Below are positions 35,933 through 43,742 of a stretch of DNA of 64,000 nucleotides, piece after piece; within the stretch, counting starts at the first letter, position 1, and each line of letters starts with the position of its first letter. The stretch covers positions 310,001 through 374,000 of the forward strand of contig PGYK01000001.1 of assembly GCA_002839605.1 (NCBI GenBank), in the 5' to 3' direction. Position numbers and translations under genes: made by a program. This stretch comes from Methanomicrobiales archaeon HGW-Methanomicrobiales-3 (lineage in GTDB: Archaea; Halobacteriota; Methanomicrobia; Methanomicrobiales; Methanospirillaceae). The notes beneath the pieces were generated by a model. The model made no database searches. It had not been told where the DNA came from and saw nothing but the letters and a program-made list of their open reading frames with translations.

Positions 35933-37222
35933 CTAGTACTGCCGGTACGGGAGCAGTTTATCCACGACACTCCTCTCTTCCCCTGAGTGGAGGATGACAA
36001 TTACCTGGATGCGATCCGTTCCCCGCGTTCCCTGCAGCTGCACCGTTGACAACCGCTGGTTGAGGTTGAGCCGCCCCTCAGTAACTGTGCCGTCGGAACG
36101 GGTCAGAACCACCCGGTTGTCCCTGACGAGCCCGGTCCCCGGGCCGCCATTGAACTGGATGTTGACCAGAGCTTTTGAGGAGTCCTTGCTCACATCGAAA
36201 TACAATTCGGTGTTCTTTTCCATTGTCCGGGTTGGTACAATGGTCAGAATCACGGTATCCACACGTGCCTCGGAACTACGGTAATAGTCCGTTTCTGACA
36301 TGCCGCCATAATCCGGCCGCACGGGTAAGGGGTTACTGGTATTGGGCAGCAGTTCCTGTTGCGGCGGGAATACCAGAACCGCGATGATCAGCAGGGCAAC
36401 AACAATGCCTGCACCGATGAGCATCCAGGACGAAAATCCTGCAACACGGGCAGGAACCGGATTGGATTTTTTGGGCGTTTTTTCCGGCACGGTTTCCGAA
36501 ACCTCTTTCTTTTTGGGGGCTGAAGGGGGCAAAACCGGCACCGGTTGAGTCGGCGCGGGAGTATTGGTTGCGCGGGTGTCTTCTGGTGGCGGGGGCGTTT
36601 CTTCAGTTGCAGGCATGCGGTTAAAAACCGGTGCACCACAGGTTTCGCAGAATTTTATCCCGGGGGAAAGGGGTGCCTGGCATGCGGGACAACTGGCAGT
36701 ACGGAGATCCGGCCCCCCCACCATATGCCCATCCCCCCCTGCCTTTCGTTCAGCTGTGGCATGGGCCAGACATGCTACCGGCGATGTGTCCGTACCGATG
36801 ATACAGTCAATCGTCTTTACCAGGAGTTCGATATGACTCTCGATCGGGGGTGTAACAGCATCGAGCCAGTGCGGGACGCTGATGAGGTACTCCATGGATT
36901 TGGATGGCTCCACGTCCTCGATGCGGAAGGGAATGATGATCCGGCTCTTGTTCACCGCATTGGTCAGTTCCCGCATGACATGCGGTGATTTGTTTGCATA
37001 AGAGGAGAAGATGACAACAACAACTTTTCCCCCCTCAATGCCTTCGATGATTGCTTCAGGAAAATTTTTGCCGGGAGGGATATCCCGGGGCGCAATCCAG
37101 CAGCGAATCGCGTGCGCCTCAAGTTTTGCGCAGACCGCATCGGCAATAGGTTTGTCTTCCTGGGCGTAGCTTATGAAGACATCGTGGTGGTCCTGTTTTC
37201 TCTCCGGCTGCCCTTCTGACAT
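35933..37222 (-). CDS. Membrane-anchored TIR-domain protein
   Basis: 429 residues. A TIR domain occupies about 11-135: DVFISYAQEDKPIADAV, then RCWIAPRDIPPG, and MRELTNAV with E85 at the position of the NADase glutamate in catalytic TIRs. A zinc ribbon follows (C178, C181, C192, C195), then a proline-rich linker and one membrane helix (about 266-285). The C-terminal about 105 residues form a domain also found in the lipoprotein at 54567. This gives a cytoplasmic TIR and an outside sensor domain. The gene lies 68 bases downstream of the RyR-domain gene on the same strand. Predicted activity: NAD+ cleavage or NAD-derived signal production (inference). Confidence 0.85.
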   Translation of the reverse strand: MSEGQPERKQDHHDVFISYAQEDKPIADAVCAKLEAHAIRCWIAPRDIPPGKNFPEAIIEGIEGGKVVVVIFSSYANKSPHVMRELTNAVNKSRIIIPFRIEDVEPSKSMEYLISVPHWLDAVTPPIESHIELLVKTIDCIIGTDTSPVACLAHATAERKAGGDGHMVGGPDLRTASCPACQAPLSPGIKFCETCGAPVFNRMPATEETPPPPEDTRATNTPAPTQPVPVLPPSAPKKKEVSETVPEKTPKKSNPVPARVAGFSSWMLIGAGIVVALLIIAVLVFPPQQELLPNTSNPLPVRPDYGGMSETDYYRSSEARVDTVILTIVPTRTMEKNTELYFDVSKDSSKALVNIQFNGGPGTGLVRDNRVVLTRSDGTVTEGRLNLNQRLSTVQLQGTRGTDRIQVIVILHSGEERSVVDKLLPYRQY

Positions 37223-37290
37223 ATCTCTGTCCCGGCCGATGACGTTGTATTGCCGTCAGCTATCGGTTGGTAGTGTGGGTTATGAGATTA

Positions 37291-38412
37291 TTAGTATTTG
37301 CCCTGTTCCAGACGGATGATCTTCAGGTACACCTTTGCGAGGATAGCAGGAAGGGCACGGACCGCATTCCGGTCCTTCTCACGCTCCACTTCGGGAAGTT
37401 GATCCCACGGGATAATGCAGTTGTGGATCTTCTGCTGGTCATCGCGGACCCTTCCGTAGACCCATCCTTTTTTCAATCGTTCCGCCATCCATTGCTCGTG
37501 CTCCCGCTCCGACAAGAATTCAACCTCGCTTTCAGTGAATGCAAAGAGTGGCTCCCGGCTGTCTGTCGAGAGGGCAATCGAGCAGTTGATCGTATGGAAG
37601 GCTCTCCAGATATCCTCAACCTGCCGGAGATTAGACTCTTTGAGCCTCCGGGGAAGTTCGTCCCAAGGGCGCATTGAAAGATTCGTTTCCGGTGTTTCAC
37701 CCGCCTTTTTCTGCAACGCGATATATTCTTCATGGATTGCCCGGGCAACCAGTTCATGGGTCCCGGCAGCACCGATGTCGTAATATTTCCGGATGATATT
37801 CCGGACTTTCTCTGAATCGATCCACCCCCGGTCGATCTGGGTGATGAGGTCGTCTATCTCCCGCGCCCGTGCCTGGATCTTTTCTGCGATCTCTCTCTCC
37901 TCAAGAAGATCACACAGCCCGACGATGGCAGTGAGCGGGTTGCGCAGGTGGTCGCCCAAAATGGCGAACTGTTCGATGTTCTTCTCGATCTGGGAAAATG
38001 CAGTTTTTTTGAGCTCTTCCATCTCGATCGTATCGGTAATATCAAGGCCGTACAGGTAGATAACGCAGGTATCCAGAGCGGGATCCTTATGCCGGAGCAC
38101 GGTGTACCGGATCACTTTTCTCTCGCCATCGATCCCCTGCACCGGGTGGATGATGCCGGATCGCAATTGCCCGGTCCCGATCACATCGCGGATGTCATCC
38201 ATCACCCTTTCGGAATCCGCGGGAAAGAGATGCCGGATATTCCATTGTGTGCCCCCGGGAGCCTGCCCTCCCATGAATTCATTGAATGCCCGGTTCGACC
38301 ACTCAACGATCCCTTCAGGTTTCAGGATAAGTACCCATTCGGATACTCCGTCAAGGGCATCGGTGGATGGTCCGGTAGTGCCGGTTGGCTGTTTTATCAT
38401 TTTCTCCCCCAT
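37291..38412 (-). CDS. PAS - dimerisation helix - RyR domain signalling protein
   Basis: 373 residues. A PAS domain (about 18-130) is followed by a HisKA-like dimerisation segment with a conserved-type His (GDHLRNPLTAIVGL, H155). There is no histidine-kinase ATPase domain. The C-terminal about 140 residues match the prokaryotic RyR (ryanodine-receptor) repeat: VARAIHEEYIALQKK, PWDELPRRLKESN, EREHEQWMAERLKKGW, then IIPWDQLP and EKDRNAVRALPAIL. The protein could sense a cytoplasmic cue through PAS and bind a nucleotide-like ligand through RyR. It lies just upstream of the TIR gene. Confidence 0.85.
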   Translation of the reverse strand: MGEKMIKQPTGTTGPSTDALDGVSEWVLILKPEGIVEWSNRAFNEFMGGQAPGGTQWNIRHLFPADSERVMDDIRDVIGTGQLRSGIIHPVQGIDGERKVIRYTVLRHKDPALDTCVIYLYGLDITDTIEMEELKKTAFSQIEKNIEQFAILGDHLRNPLTAIVGLCDLLEEREIAEKIQARAREIDDLITQIDRGWIDSEKVRNIIRKYYDIGAAGTHELVARAIHEEYIALQKKAGETPETNLSMRPWDELPRRLKESNLRQVEDIWRAFHTINCSIALSTDSREPLFAFTESEVEFLSEREHEQWMAERLKKGWVYGRVRDDQQKIHNCIIPWDQLPEVEREKDRNAVRALPAILAKVYLKIIRLEQGKY

Positions 38413-38547
38413 GCTTCGTTGTGGATAGTATCCGCAAGCTATTATCTAATAATATCTGTTGCCGTAGGGGGTGTGCAACACTACCACGATTTCGATAAAA
38501 CCCTTCGGGCCCAAAAAAAAGGATGCCGGGAAAGGAAGAAGATACGC

Positions 38548-38584
38548 GAAAAGGAAATGGACAAAGGCGTGGATTTGAACCCGT
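38548..38584 (-). pseudogene. tRNA-Ala 3'-end remnant
   Basis: On the minus strand ACGGGTTCAAATCC is followed after 8 bases by GTCCATTTCCTTTTC. Both pieces occur in the same order at the 3' end and trailer of the intact tRNA-Ala about 95 bases away, but the T-stem and acceptor no longer pair. It is a degenerate partial copy, or a leftover attachment-like duplication. Just upstream on the same strand is a GCGAGGGC-GGA-GCCTTCGC hairpin. Confidence 0.55.
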
Positions 38585-38656
38585 CAAATCGCGAAGGCTC
38601 CGCCCTCGCACCCGTCACGACCTCACGGTCCTGGAAGAAGGTAACAGAAAAGGAAA

Positions 38657-38728
38657 TGGACTCGACGGGATTTGAACCCGTGGCCTTCACGTTGCAAACG
38701 TGACGATCTACCCCTGATCTACGAGCCC
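38657..38728 (-). tRNA. tRNA-Ala (anticodon TGC)
   Basis: 72 bases fold as a full cloverleaf on the minus strand. The acceptor is GGGCTCG/CGAGTCC with one G-T pair. The anticodon stem TCACG/CGTGA has loop TTTGCAA. The T arm is ACGGG-TTCAAAT-CCCGT. The discriminator is A, CCA is not encoded, and there is no intron. Confidence 0.96.
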
Positions 38729-38771
38729 TTGTGCCAATGCACTTGCGGCATACTATTTTTCAGCGGATTCC

Positions 38772-38783
38772 ATATAGTTGTTG
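38772..38783 (-). promoter_or_regulatory. TATA box of tRNA-Ala(TGC)
   Basis: CAACAACTATAT (minus strand) lies 44-55 bases upstream of the tRNA. It sits in a stretch nearly identical to that before the second tRNA-Ala. Confidence 0.55.
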
Positions 38784-38850
38784 CTGTCCGGCTGGAGAAA
38801 AATTCGTGATCCTGGATCGATCCTGCTCTAAAAAACCCGGCAGGAAGGGA

Positions 38851-40035
38851 TCATTCCTTTCCGTCTTTTACCTCTTTTTTGACCTTGTTGAGCTGGGTAA
38901 AGATGGTGGTGACCGCTGCAATGGATGCCGTGATAACGCCAATGATGGCAACAATGACCCCCGGGTTTTCCAGGGGCCCTGTTGTCGCGGCAGGAGTGGT
39001 TGCTGCCACCGTGACCACCGGGACGATAACAGGGGCTGCGGTTGATGGAGTAGAGATCTGGTTCAGCGGCTGGAGGGTTCCAAAGGCGTGATTGCTCTGG
39101 CCCGGGACAACATAGATGGTCCCTTCATAATCATAGTACCCGCTCTGGGTCAGTCGCAGGATGTGATTTCCCTGCGAAATGCCGGTCAGATTCCCCGGTG
39201 TGGTTCCGTGGTAGATACCATCGATGAGGATGTTTGCACCCGTAGGAGACGAGTAGATCATCATGCTGCCAGTGTCTGCGAGGGGGGCAGGAGTGGTTGC
39301 TGTGATTATTGGGGTGGGAGTCACCGGAACCGTAGTGATGGCAGGGGACTGGGTTGCCGGACTTGCCAGGAGGGTTCGGATGAGCCGTGCGTTGATGATG
39401 TCTGCTTCAGTGGCGTTGAGATACGGCTGGTTGGTGGTCATCGCCCACTCAACGACATACCCGCTGCCATACGGGGCGTAGACCAGCGCCGGGTCCCCGG
39501 TGTCGTAGGAAAGCAGGGTGACCGACCCGGCTTTTGCTATCGTGTTGAGCCGTTCTGAGAGCGGGTTGGTATTGGAATACTGCGTTCGGAGCCCGGCGAA
39601 AAGGTACCCTGACAATGCCGCGTCAGGGTCGGTAATATTCAGGAACTGCCCGTCAGGTACCGGACCGGCATTCTCTGCCGGGAGGCTGGCATTGAACTTC
39701 CGGTACTGCTTGTTGGTCACAATCAGGATCTTTCCGGCAGCGACCCCGGCCTCGATCTGCGATGCTGTATCGGCACTAAAGGAGTCATCGCCTCCCATGA
39801 ATATGACGTTGACCGAAGGATCGGTATATCGTGCAATGTCCCGGTCAAGATCTGTTCCGGAGGATCCGTCAAGGGACCATGCCACAAAAAAATCATCGCG
39901 GTGAAGCTCCGGATCAAATCCTGCAGTATCGCCATAAATGGCAATGGTGATGGCAGAAACCGGCAGGGTAATGATGAGGGCGGCAATGAGAATAATAAAA
40001 ATGATACGGCAGGTTTTTGGGTATTCCGGCATCAT
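38851..40035 (-). CDS. Membrane-anchored PEGA-domain surface protein
   Basis: 394 residues with a signal peptide (about 1-29, core IIFIILIAALIITLPVSA). A flavodoxin/GATase-like alpha/beta region spans about 30-215 (ITIAIYGDTAGFD, NVIFMGGDDSF, ILIVTNKQYRKF, YVVEWAMTTN). A Thr/Pro linker follows, then a PEGA domain (about 258-325, YSSPTGANILIDG and GTTPGNLTGI), a second Thr/Pro linker, and a C-terminal membrane helix (about 357-378) with a basic tail. It is bracketed by two tRNA-Ala genes. Function is unknown; the N-terminal region may bind a ligand or peptide. Confidence 0.82.
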   Translation of the reverse strand: MMPEYPKTCRIIFIILIAALIITLPVSAITIAIYGDTAGFDPELHRDDFFVAWSLDGSSGTDLDRDIARYTDPSVNVIFMGGDDSFSADTASQIEAGVAAGKILIVTNKQYRKFNASLPAENAGPVPDGQFLNITDPDAALSGYLFAGLRTQYSNTNPLSERLNTIAKAGSVTLLSYDTGDPALVYAPYGSGYVVEWAMTTNQPYLNATEADIINARLIRTLLASPATQSPAITTVPVTPTPIITATTPAPLADTGSMMIYSSPTGANILIDGIYHGTTPGNLTGISQGNHILRLTQSGYYDYEGTIYVVPGQSNHAFGTLQPLNQISTPSTAAPVIVPVVTVAATTPAATTGPLENPGVIVAIIGVITASIAAVTTIFTQLNKVKKEVKDGKE

Positions 40036-40043
40036 TGAACGAA

Positions 40044-40115
40044 TGGACCCGGCGGGATTTGAACCCGCGGCCTCTACGTTGCGAACGTAGCGATCTACCC
40101 CTGATCTACGAGCCC
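40044..40115 (-). tRNA. tRNA-Ala (anticodon CGC)
   Basis: 72-base cloverleaf on the minus strand. The acceptor is GGGCTCG/CGGGTCC, anticodon stem CTACG/CGTAG, loop TTCGCAA, T arm GCGGG-TTCAAAT-CCCGC, discriminator A. It is almost identical to the tRNA-Ala(TGC) 1.4 kb away except in the anticodon arm and a few paired positions. Confidence 0.96.
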
Positions 40116-40151
40116 GCTACTGGTCTGGATTATACGTTTTGAGCGGATTGA

Positions 40152-40163
40152 ATATAGTTGTTG
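40152..40163 (-). promoter_or_regulatory. TATA box of tRNA-Ala(CGC)
   Basis: CAACAACTATAT on the minus strand lies 37-48 bases upstream of the tRNA. Its flank GAGCGGAT matches the first tRNA-Ala promoter, showing that promoter and tRNA were duplicated together. Confidence 0.55.
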
Positions 40164-40189
40164 GTGTCCGCAACCGTCGCAAAAAAGGG

Positions 40190-41194
40190 TTAAAGAATAA
40201 TTTCGATATCGAGCTTCTCTGCAAGTTCCTTGTACCGGTTCCGGATGGTTACTTCTGTAACCCCGGCAACTTCTGCAACTTCACGCTGGGTGCGCCGCTC
40301 GCCACCGAGAATGGAAGAGATGTAGATAGCTGCTGCCGCGACACCGGTGGGACCCCGCCCGCTTGTCAGTTCGCGCTCGCCGGCCTGACGGAGGATCTCG
40401 ACTGCACGGCTCTGGACTTCTCCTTTGAGGGTGAGGCCGGAGCAGAACCGGGGCACGTAGTCGATCGGGGAGGTAGGGAGGAGCTTTAACCCGAGTTCGC
40501 GGGAGATGAACCGGTAGGTCCTGCCGATCTCTTTTCTGGAGACCCGGGAGACTTCTGCGATCTCATCGAGCGTCCGGGGCACGCTGCACTGGCGGCAGGC
40601 TGCATAGAGGGCTGCTGCCGCAACTCCTTCAATACTCCGGCCACGGATCAGGTTCTTGTCAACCGCATCACGGTATACGACTGCCGCGGTCTCACGCACG
40701 TTCCGCGGGAGACCCAGTGCCGAGGCCATCCGGTCCAGTTCCGAGAGTGCGAATGCAAGGTTGCGTTCGGTGGCGTTGCTGACACGGATCCGGCGCTGCC
40801 ACTTGCGGAGGCGATAGAGCTGGGCACGGTTCTTTGAAGAGATTGCCCTGCCGTACGAGTCCCGGTTGCGCCAGTCGATCATGGTCGAGAGACCCTTATC
40901 ATGGATCGTGAACGTCATCGGGGCTCCGACTCTTGACCGCTTCATCCGCTGGTCGTGGTCGAAAGCACGCCATTCGGGGCCGCGGTCGATGAAATCATCA
41001 TCGATGACAAGCCCGCAGCTCTGGCAGACGAGTTCTGCCCGCTCGTAGTCATGGACAAGTTGCCGTCCACCACACTCGGGACAGACCGTCTCGGTGTGGT
41101 TCTCGGCTTTCTTCTCCTGCTCTTTTTGTTTTGTCCGGGTCTTGAGCGCTTCCCGCTCGGACTGGAGGACTTTTAATCTCTCTACTTCCTGCAT
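40190..41194 (-). CDS. tfb: Transcription initiation factor IIB (TFB)
   Basis: 334 residues from ATG 41194, supported by AGGTGA six bases upstream. An N-terminal charged helix of about 35 residues precedes the zinc ribbon (CPECGG...CQSCGLV). The B-finger/linker [11 protein letters not shown] and two cyclin repeats follow, each with the pattern AAALYAACR / AAAIYISS and a recognition helix ([19 protein letters not shown]). It bridges TBP-bound DNA and RNA polymerase. It follows gar1 by 40 bases, the common euryarchaeal gar1-tfb arrangement. Confidence 0.97.
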   Translation of the reverse strand: MQEVERLKVLQSEREALKTRTKQKEQEKKAENHTETVCPECGGRQLVHDYERAELVCQSCGLVIDDDFIDRGPEWRAFDHDQRMKRSRVGAPMTFTIHDKGLSTMIDWRNRDSYGRAISSKNRAQLYRLRKWQRRIRVSNATERNLAFALSELDRMASALGLPRNVRETAAVVYRDAVDKNLIRGRSIEGVAAAALYAACRQCSVPRTLDEIAEVSRVSRKEIGRTYRFISRELGLKLLPTSPIDYVPRFCSGLTLKGEVQSRAVEILRQAGERELTSGRGPTGVAAAAIYISSILGGERRTQREVAEVAGVTEVTIRNRYKELAEKLDIEIIL

Positions 41195-41240
41195 CCACAA
41201 TCACCTGGTAGCTGAAAAATTTTTACATCCCGCGCTTTTT

Positions 41241-41465
41241 TTATCTGGCAAAGAGTTTCTCGTTGGGCTGGACAGTGCATTTTTCCCGGCAAAGGACAGC
41301 GGCATAGGGCGCTTTCACATTTCCAAAGAGGTCAAGTATCTTTCCGACCGGTTTCATCCTCCGGTCTGTAACCTCGCTGTACAATGCAGGAAGCTGGGCG
41401 GCATCGCACTGGATGATGAGCATCCGGTCGCCAACGGTGCTCATCGCTCGACCAACAACTTTCAC
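41241..41465 (-). CDS. gar1: H/ACA ribonucleoprotein subunit Gar1
   Basis: 75 residues. It starts at GTG 41465 (VKVVGRAMSTVGDR), with GAGGT six bases upstream; an ATG at 41576 would add a non-homologous 37-residue tail that overlaps the upstream gene. The core KPVGKILDLFGNVKAPYAAV is the Gar1 beta-barrel signature (RPVGKIxDVFGPVKxPY). It binds Cbf5 in the pseudouridylation RNP. Length and N-terminus match archaeal Gar1. Confidence 0.92.
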   Translation of the reverse strand: MKVVGRAMSTVGDRMLIIQCDAAQLPALYSEVTDRRMKPVGKILDLFGNVKAPYAAVLCREKCTVQPNEKLFAR

Positions 41466-41491
41466 ACAGAACCTCGGGTCTCCAATGATGG

Positions 41492-41509
41492 TACTAAAAT
41501 TTTTTAGTA
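41492..41509. promoter_or_regulatory. 18-bp dyad next to the gar1-tfb TATA box
   Basis: TACTAAAA-TT-TTTTAGTA is a perfect inverted repeat. It lies directly downstream of a minus-strand ACATATATAGA TATA box (about 41512-41522) and 27 bases before the gar1 GTG. It therefore covers the predicted start-site region and could act as an operator or leader hairpin. Confidence 0.55.
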
Positions 41510-41568
41510 ATCTATATATGTGTGCGGTTTCGCTATTTAAACGTTGCGTGAAAGTATAAATAGAATTT

Positions 41569-42222
41569 TTATGCACTGAGGAAACGGTCGATATTTAAAG
41601 ATAGAACCTCTTTACACTCCGCATCGGTCAATCCGGCCCCTTTGGCTACGATAAATTTCGCGCGTTTGTCCGGAATATCGTGAGGTGCGTGCGCGTCTGA
41701 ATCCACAACAAGCCGGCAGCCGGCTTCGCGGGCAGTGCGGGCAACATGGCCGTTGGTGCGGTTATGCCCGCTGCGGGAGGTTATCTCAAGGGCGATCCCG
41801 TTCTCTGCGGCGAGCTTTGCATCCTTGAGCGTGATGAGCCCCGGGTGGGCGAGCACGTTCACGTACTTGCAGGAACAGGCTGCATGGTTTGTTCCTGCCG
41901 CGACAGGCTCAACCGGTGTCTCACCATGGACAACCACGATATCCGCACCCTGTTTTTTTACCATTTTTGCCACGGCTTCGATCTGCGTTGGCGGAACATG
42001 GGTGATTTCGACACCGCAGAGAAGCCGCACCCCATACAATTCTGCTGATTCCCGGACGAGTCTGAGAGATGCGAGGATGGATCCTGCATTGGAGAGATCC
42101 ACATGATCGGTGACTCCAACGGTAGTATACCCGGCGACAGCCATCCGCCGGATCAGTTCTGTGGGGAGCATCTCCCCATCGGAAAGAATAGAATGGGTGT
42201 GGAGATCGTACATGCCACTCAC
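41569..42222 (-). CDS. PHP-domain phosphoesterase (histidinol phosphatase-like)
   Basis: 217 residues of the PHP fold. Metal-binding motif I is YDLHTHSILSDG, followed by GVTDHVDLSN, CGVEITHVPP, VVHGE, NVLAHPGLI and the late DSDAHAPHD. All canonical His/Asp ligands are present, so it should be an active metallophosphoesterase. The substrate may be histidinol phosphate or another small phosphate ester. Its ATG overlaps the srp19 stop by 4 bases; M at 42213 is an alternative start. Confidence 0.88.
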   Translation of the reverse strand: MSGMYDLHTHSILSDGEMLPTELIRRMAVAGYTTVGVTDHVDLSNAGSILASLRLVRESAELYGVRLLCGVEITHVPPTQIEAVAKMVKKQGADIVVVHGETPVEPVAAGTNHAACSCKYVNVLAHPGLITLKDAKLAAENGIALEITSRSGHNRTNGHVARTAREAGCRLVVDSDAHAPHDIPDKRAKFIVAKGAGLTDAECKEVLSLNIDRFLSA

Positions 42223-42494
42223 TTCCTCACCTCCAGTTTCTGGGCTACCTTCTTCATAAGGGCTGATTTACTCTCGTGCCATTCGGCAACCACGCGACCT
42301 TCGCGGCGTGCCCAGTGGGCCGGGTGGTGATGTTCTTCCACCCGGAAGGCAACCCCGGCCTTTTTTAAGGCGCGCTCAAGATCCGTGAGCACCGGCCCTT
42401 TCGTGCCGAGGCTGCGCGGGACCTTCCTCCCCTCAGCCCTTGTATATGCTGCGTTGAAGTAGCAGGGATACAGGATGCACTCGCCTTTTTCCAT
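42219..42494 (-). CDS. srp19: Signal recognition particle protein SRP19
   Basis: 91 residues. SRP19 binds the tips of helices 6 and 8 of archaeal 7S RNA and helps load SRP54. The N-terminal ILYPCYFNAAYTRAEGRKVP and the following AEGRKVPRSL...P-L-DLERALKKAG are typical. It overlaps the PHP gene by 4 bases and is divergent from hypB. Confidence 0.93.
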   Translation of the reverse strand: MEKGECILYPCYFNAAYTRAEGRKVPRSLGTKGPVLTDLERALKKAGVAFRVEEHHHPAHWARREGRVVAEWHESKSALMKKVAQKLEVRK

Positions 42495-42549
42495 TGCAGG
42501 ATCGTTTGTGGGTCAAGGTATAAACAGTGTACGCTCCTACTTTCTGAGC

Positions 42550-43197
42550 ATGCATCACATCGACGTCCGGCTTGAGAAAGATATCTACGACGTCAACAAT
42601 ACTCTTGCTGACGAGAACGCGAAGCACCTGAAAGCGCACGGTGTGCGGGCTTTCGATCTGCTGGGTGCGATTGGTTCGGGTAAGACCGCGCTCATCGAGC
42701 GGCTCGTCCCGCTCCTTTTACAGAAAGGACTGAAAGCCGGTGCTATTGCCGGTGATGTGTACGGGGACGACGATTTCCGGCGGATTGTAGCCACGGGTAT
42801 CCCCGCTTTCAACGCGAATACCGGAAAAGAGTGTCACCTTGATGCCCACCTGGTCGAACACGCGATCGACCACCTCCCGCTGGACGATATTGATGTTCTC
42901 TTCATCGAGAATGTCGGGAACATGGTCTGCCCGACAGACTTCCGGCTCGGTGCCGAAAAACGGATTGTTGTTGTCAGTTCCACCGAGGGTGACGATGTGG
43001 TCAACAAGCACCCGATGATGTTCCGGGACTGTACGATCGGGGTCATCAACAAGGTCGACCTTGCGCCGCTTGTTGGATCCGATCTGGATCGCATGGAAAA
43101 GGACATAGCCCGGTATAACCCGGGCATGCCGGTCTTCCGGACAAATCTTAAAACCGGCGATGGAGTTGCGGCGCTGCTCGATGCGATCCTTGCATAA
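42550..43197 (+). CDS. hypB: Hydrogenase/urease nickel-insertion GTPase HypB
   Basis: 215 residues from ATG 42550 (MHHIDVRLEKDIYDVNN), chosen to match the family start; the longer frame runs into srp19. The G1 loop GAIGSGKT is at about 43-50, followed by GDVYGDDD, ECHLDAH (His/Cys metal site), FIENVGNMVCP and NKVDL (G4). HypB inserts nickel into hydrogenase precursors. No histidine-rich N-terminal nickel store is present. Confidence 0.95.
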   Translation: MHHIDVRLEKDIYDVNNTLADENAKHLKAHGVRAFDLLGAIGSGKTALIERLVPLLLQKGLKAGAIAGDVYGDDDFRRIVATGIPAFNANTGKECHLDAHLVEHAIDHLPLDDIDVLFIENVGNMVCPTDFRLGAEKRIVVVSSTEGDDVVNKHPMMFRDCTIGVINKVDLAPLVGSDLDRMEKDIARYNPGMPVFRTNLKTGDGVAALLDAILA

Positions 43198-43229
43198 AAA
43201 ATTCCCTTTTTTCTCAGGAACAGGTAGTA

Positions 43230-43258
43230 CTATAAATAACGCAGAAGTCAATATATAG
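43230..43258 (+). promoter_or_regulatory. TATA-like sequences upstream of rps8e
   Basis: CTATAAATAA (43230-43239) and AATATATAG (43250-43258) lie 55-83 bases before the rps8e ATG. Either could be the TATA box with a modest leader. Confidence 0.35.
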
Positions 43259-43312
43259 AGCACCATCTTCGGGGCAAACGTTCCCGCAGAAATACCAAGT
43301 GAGAGTGACACC

Positions 43313-43690
43313 ATGCAGTGGCAGGGAGAATCCGTACGGAAAGTAACCGGTGGCAGGCGCCGCCCGGCAGCAATGAAGCGCAGAACAGAGATCGGTCTCG
43401 CACCGGCAGACACCCATATCGGTGAGGACCGGTCGCGGATCATCCGCACGACCGGCGGTAACGAGAAGATTCGTGCGCTCCGCGCCAGCTTCGCGAACGT
43501 GACCAACCCCGCAAACGGCGAGACGAAAAAGGTCAGGATCGAGACCGTTGAGAAGAACACCGCAAACCCGAACTTTGTCCGGCGGAACCTGCTCACCAAG
43601 GGAGCAGTCATCAAGACCGAGCTCGGGCACGCAAAGATCACCAGCCGCCCCGGCCAGGACGGCATCATCAACGCGCTCTTACTCGAATAA
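43313..43690 (+). CDS. rps8e: 30S ribosomal protein S8e
   Basis: 125 residues, basic. The N-terminal MQWQGESVRKVTGGRRRP and internal NPANFV-like NTANPNFVRRNLLTKGAVIKTE are diagnostic of archaeal S8e. It is the first gene of a short plus-strand cluster with two downstream unknowns. Confidence 0.96.
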   Translation: MQWQGESVRKVTGGRRRPAAMKRRTEIGLAPADTHIGEDRSRIIRTTGGNEKIRALRASFANVTNPANGETKKVRIETVEKNTANPNFVRRNLLTKGAVIKTELGHAKITSRPGQDGIINALLLE

Positions 43691-43742
43691 TCGCATCATA
43701 CCCCCCAATCTTTTTTCATCAAAGAACTGCAAATGCAGATCT

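Noticed and set aside
37948-38703. Plus-strand frame across the RyR gene and tRNA
   Set aside because: It is antisense to the PAS/RyR gene and runs over tRNA-Ala.
38548-40163. Complete integrated element at tRNA-Ala
   Set aside because: Direct repeats around the PEGA gene are the two intact tRNAs with promoters, and no integrase or phage-like gene was found between them.
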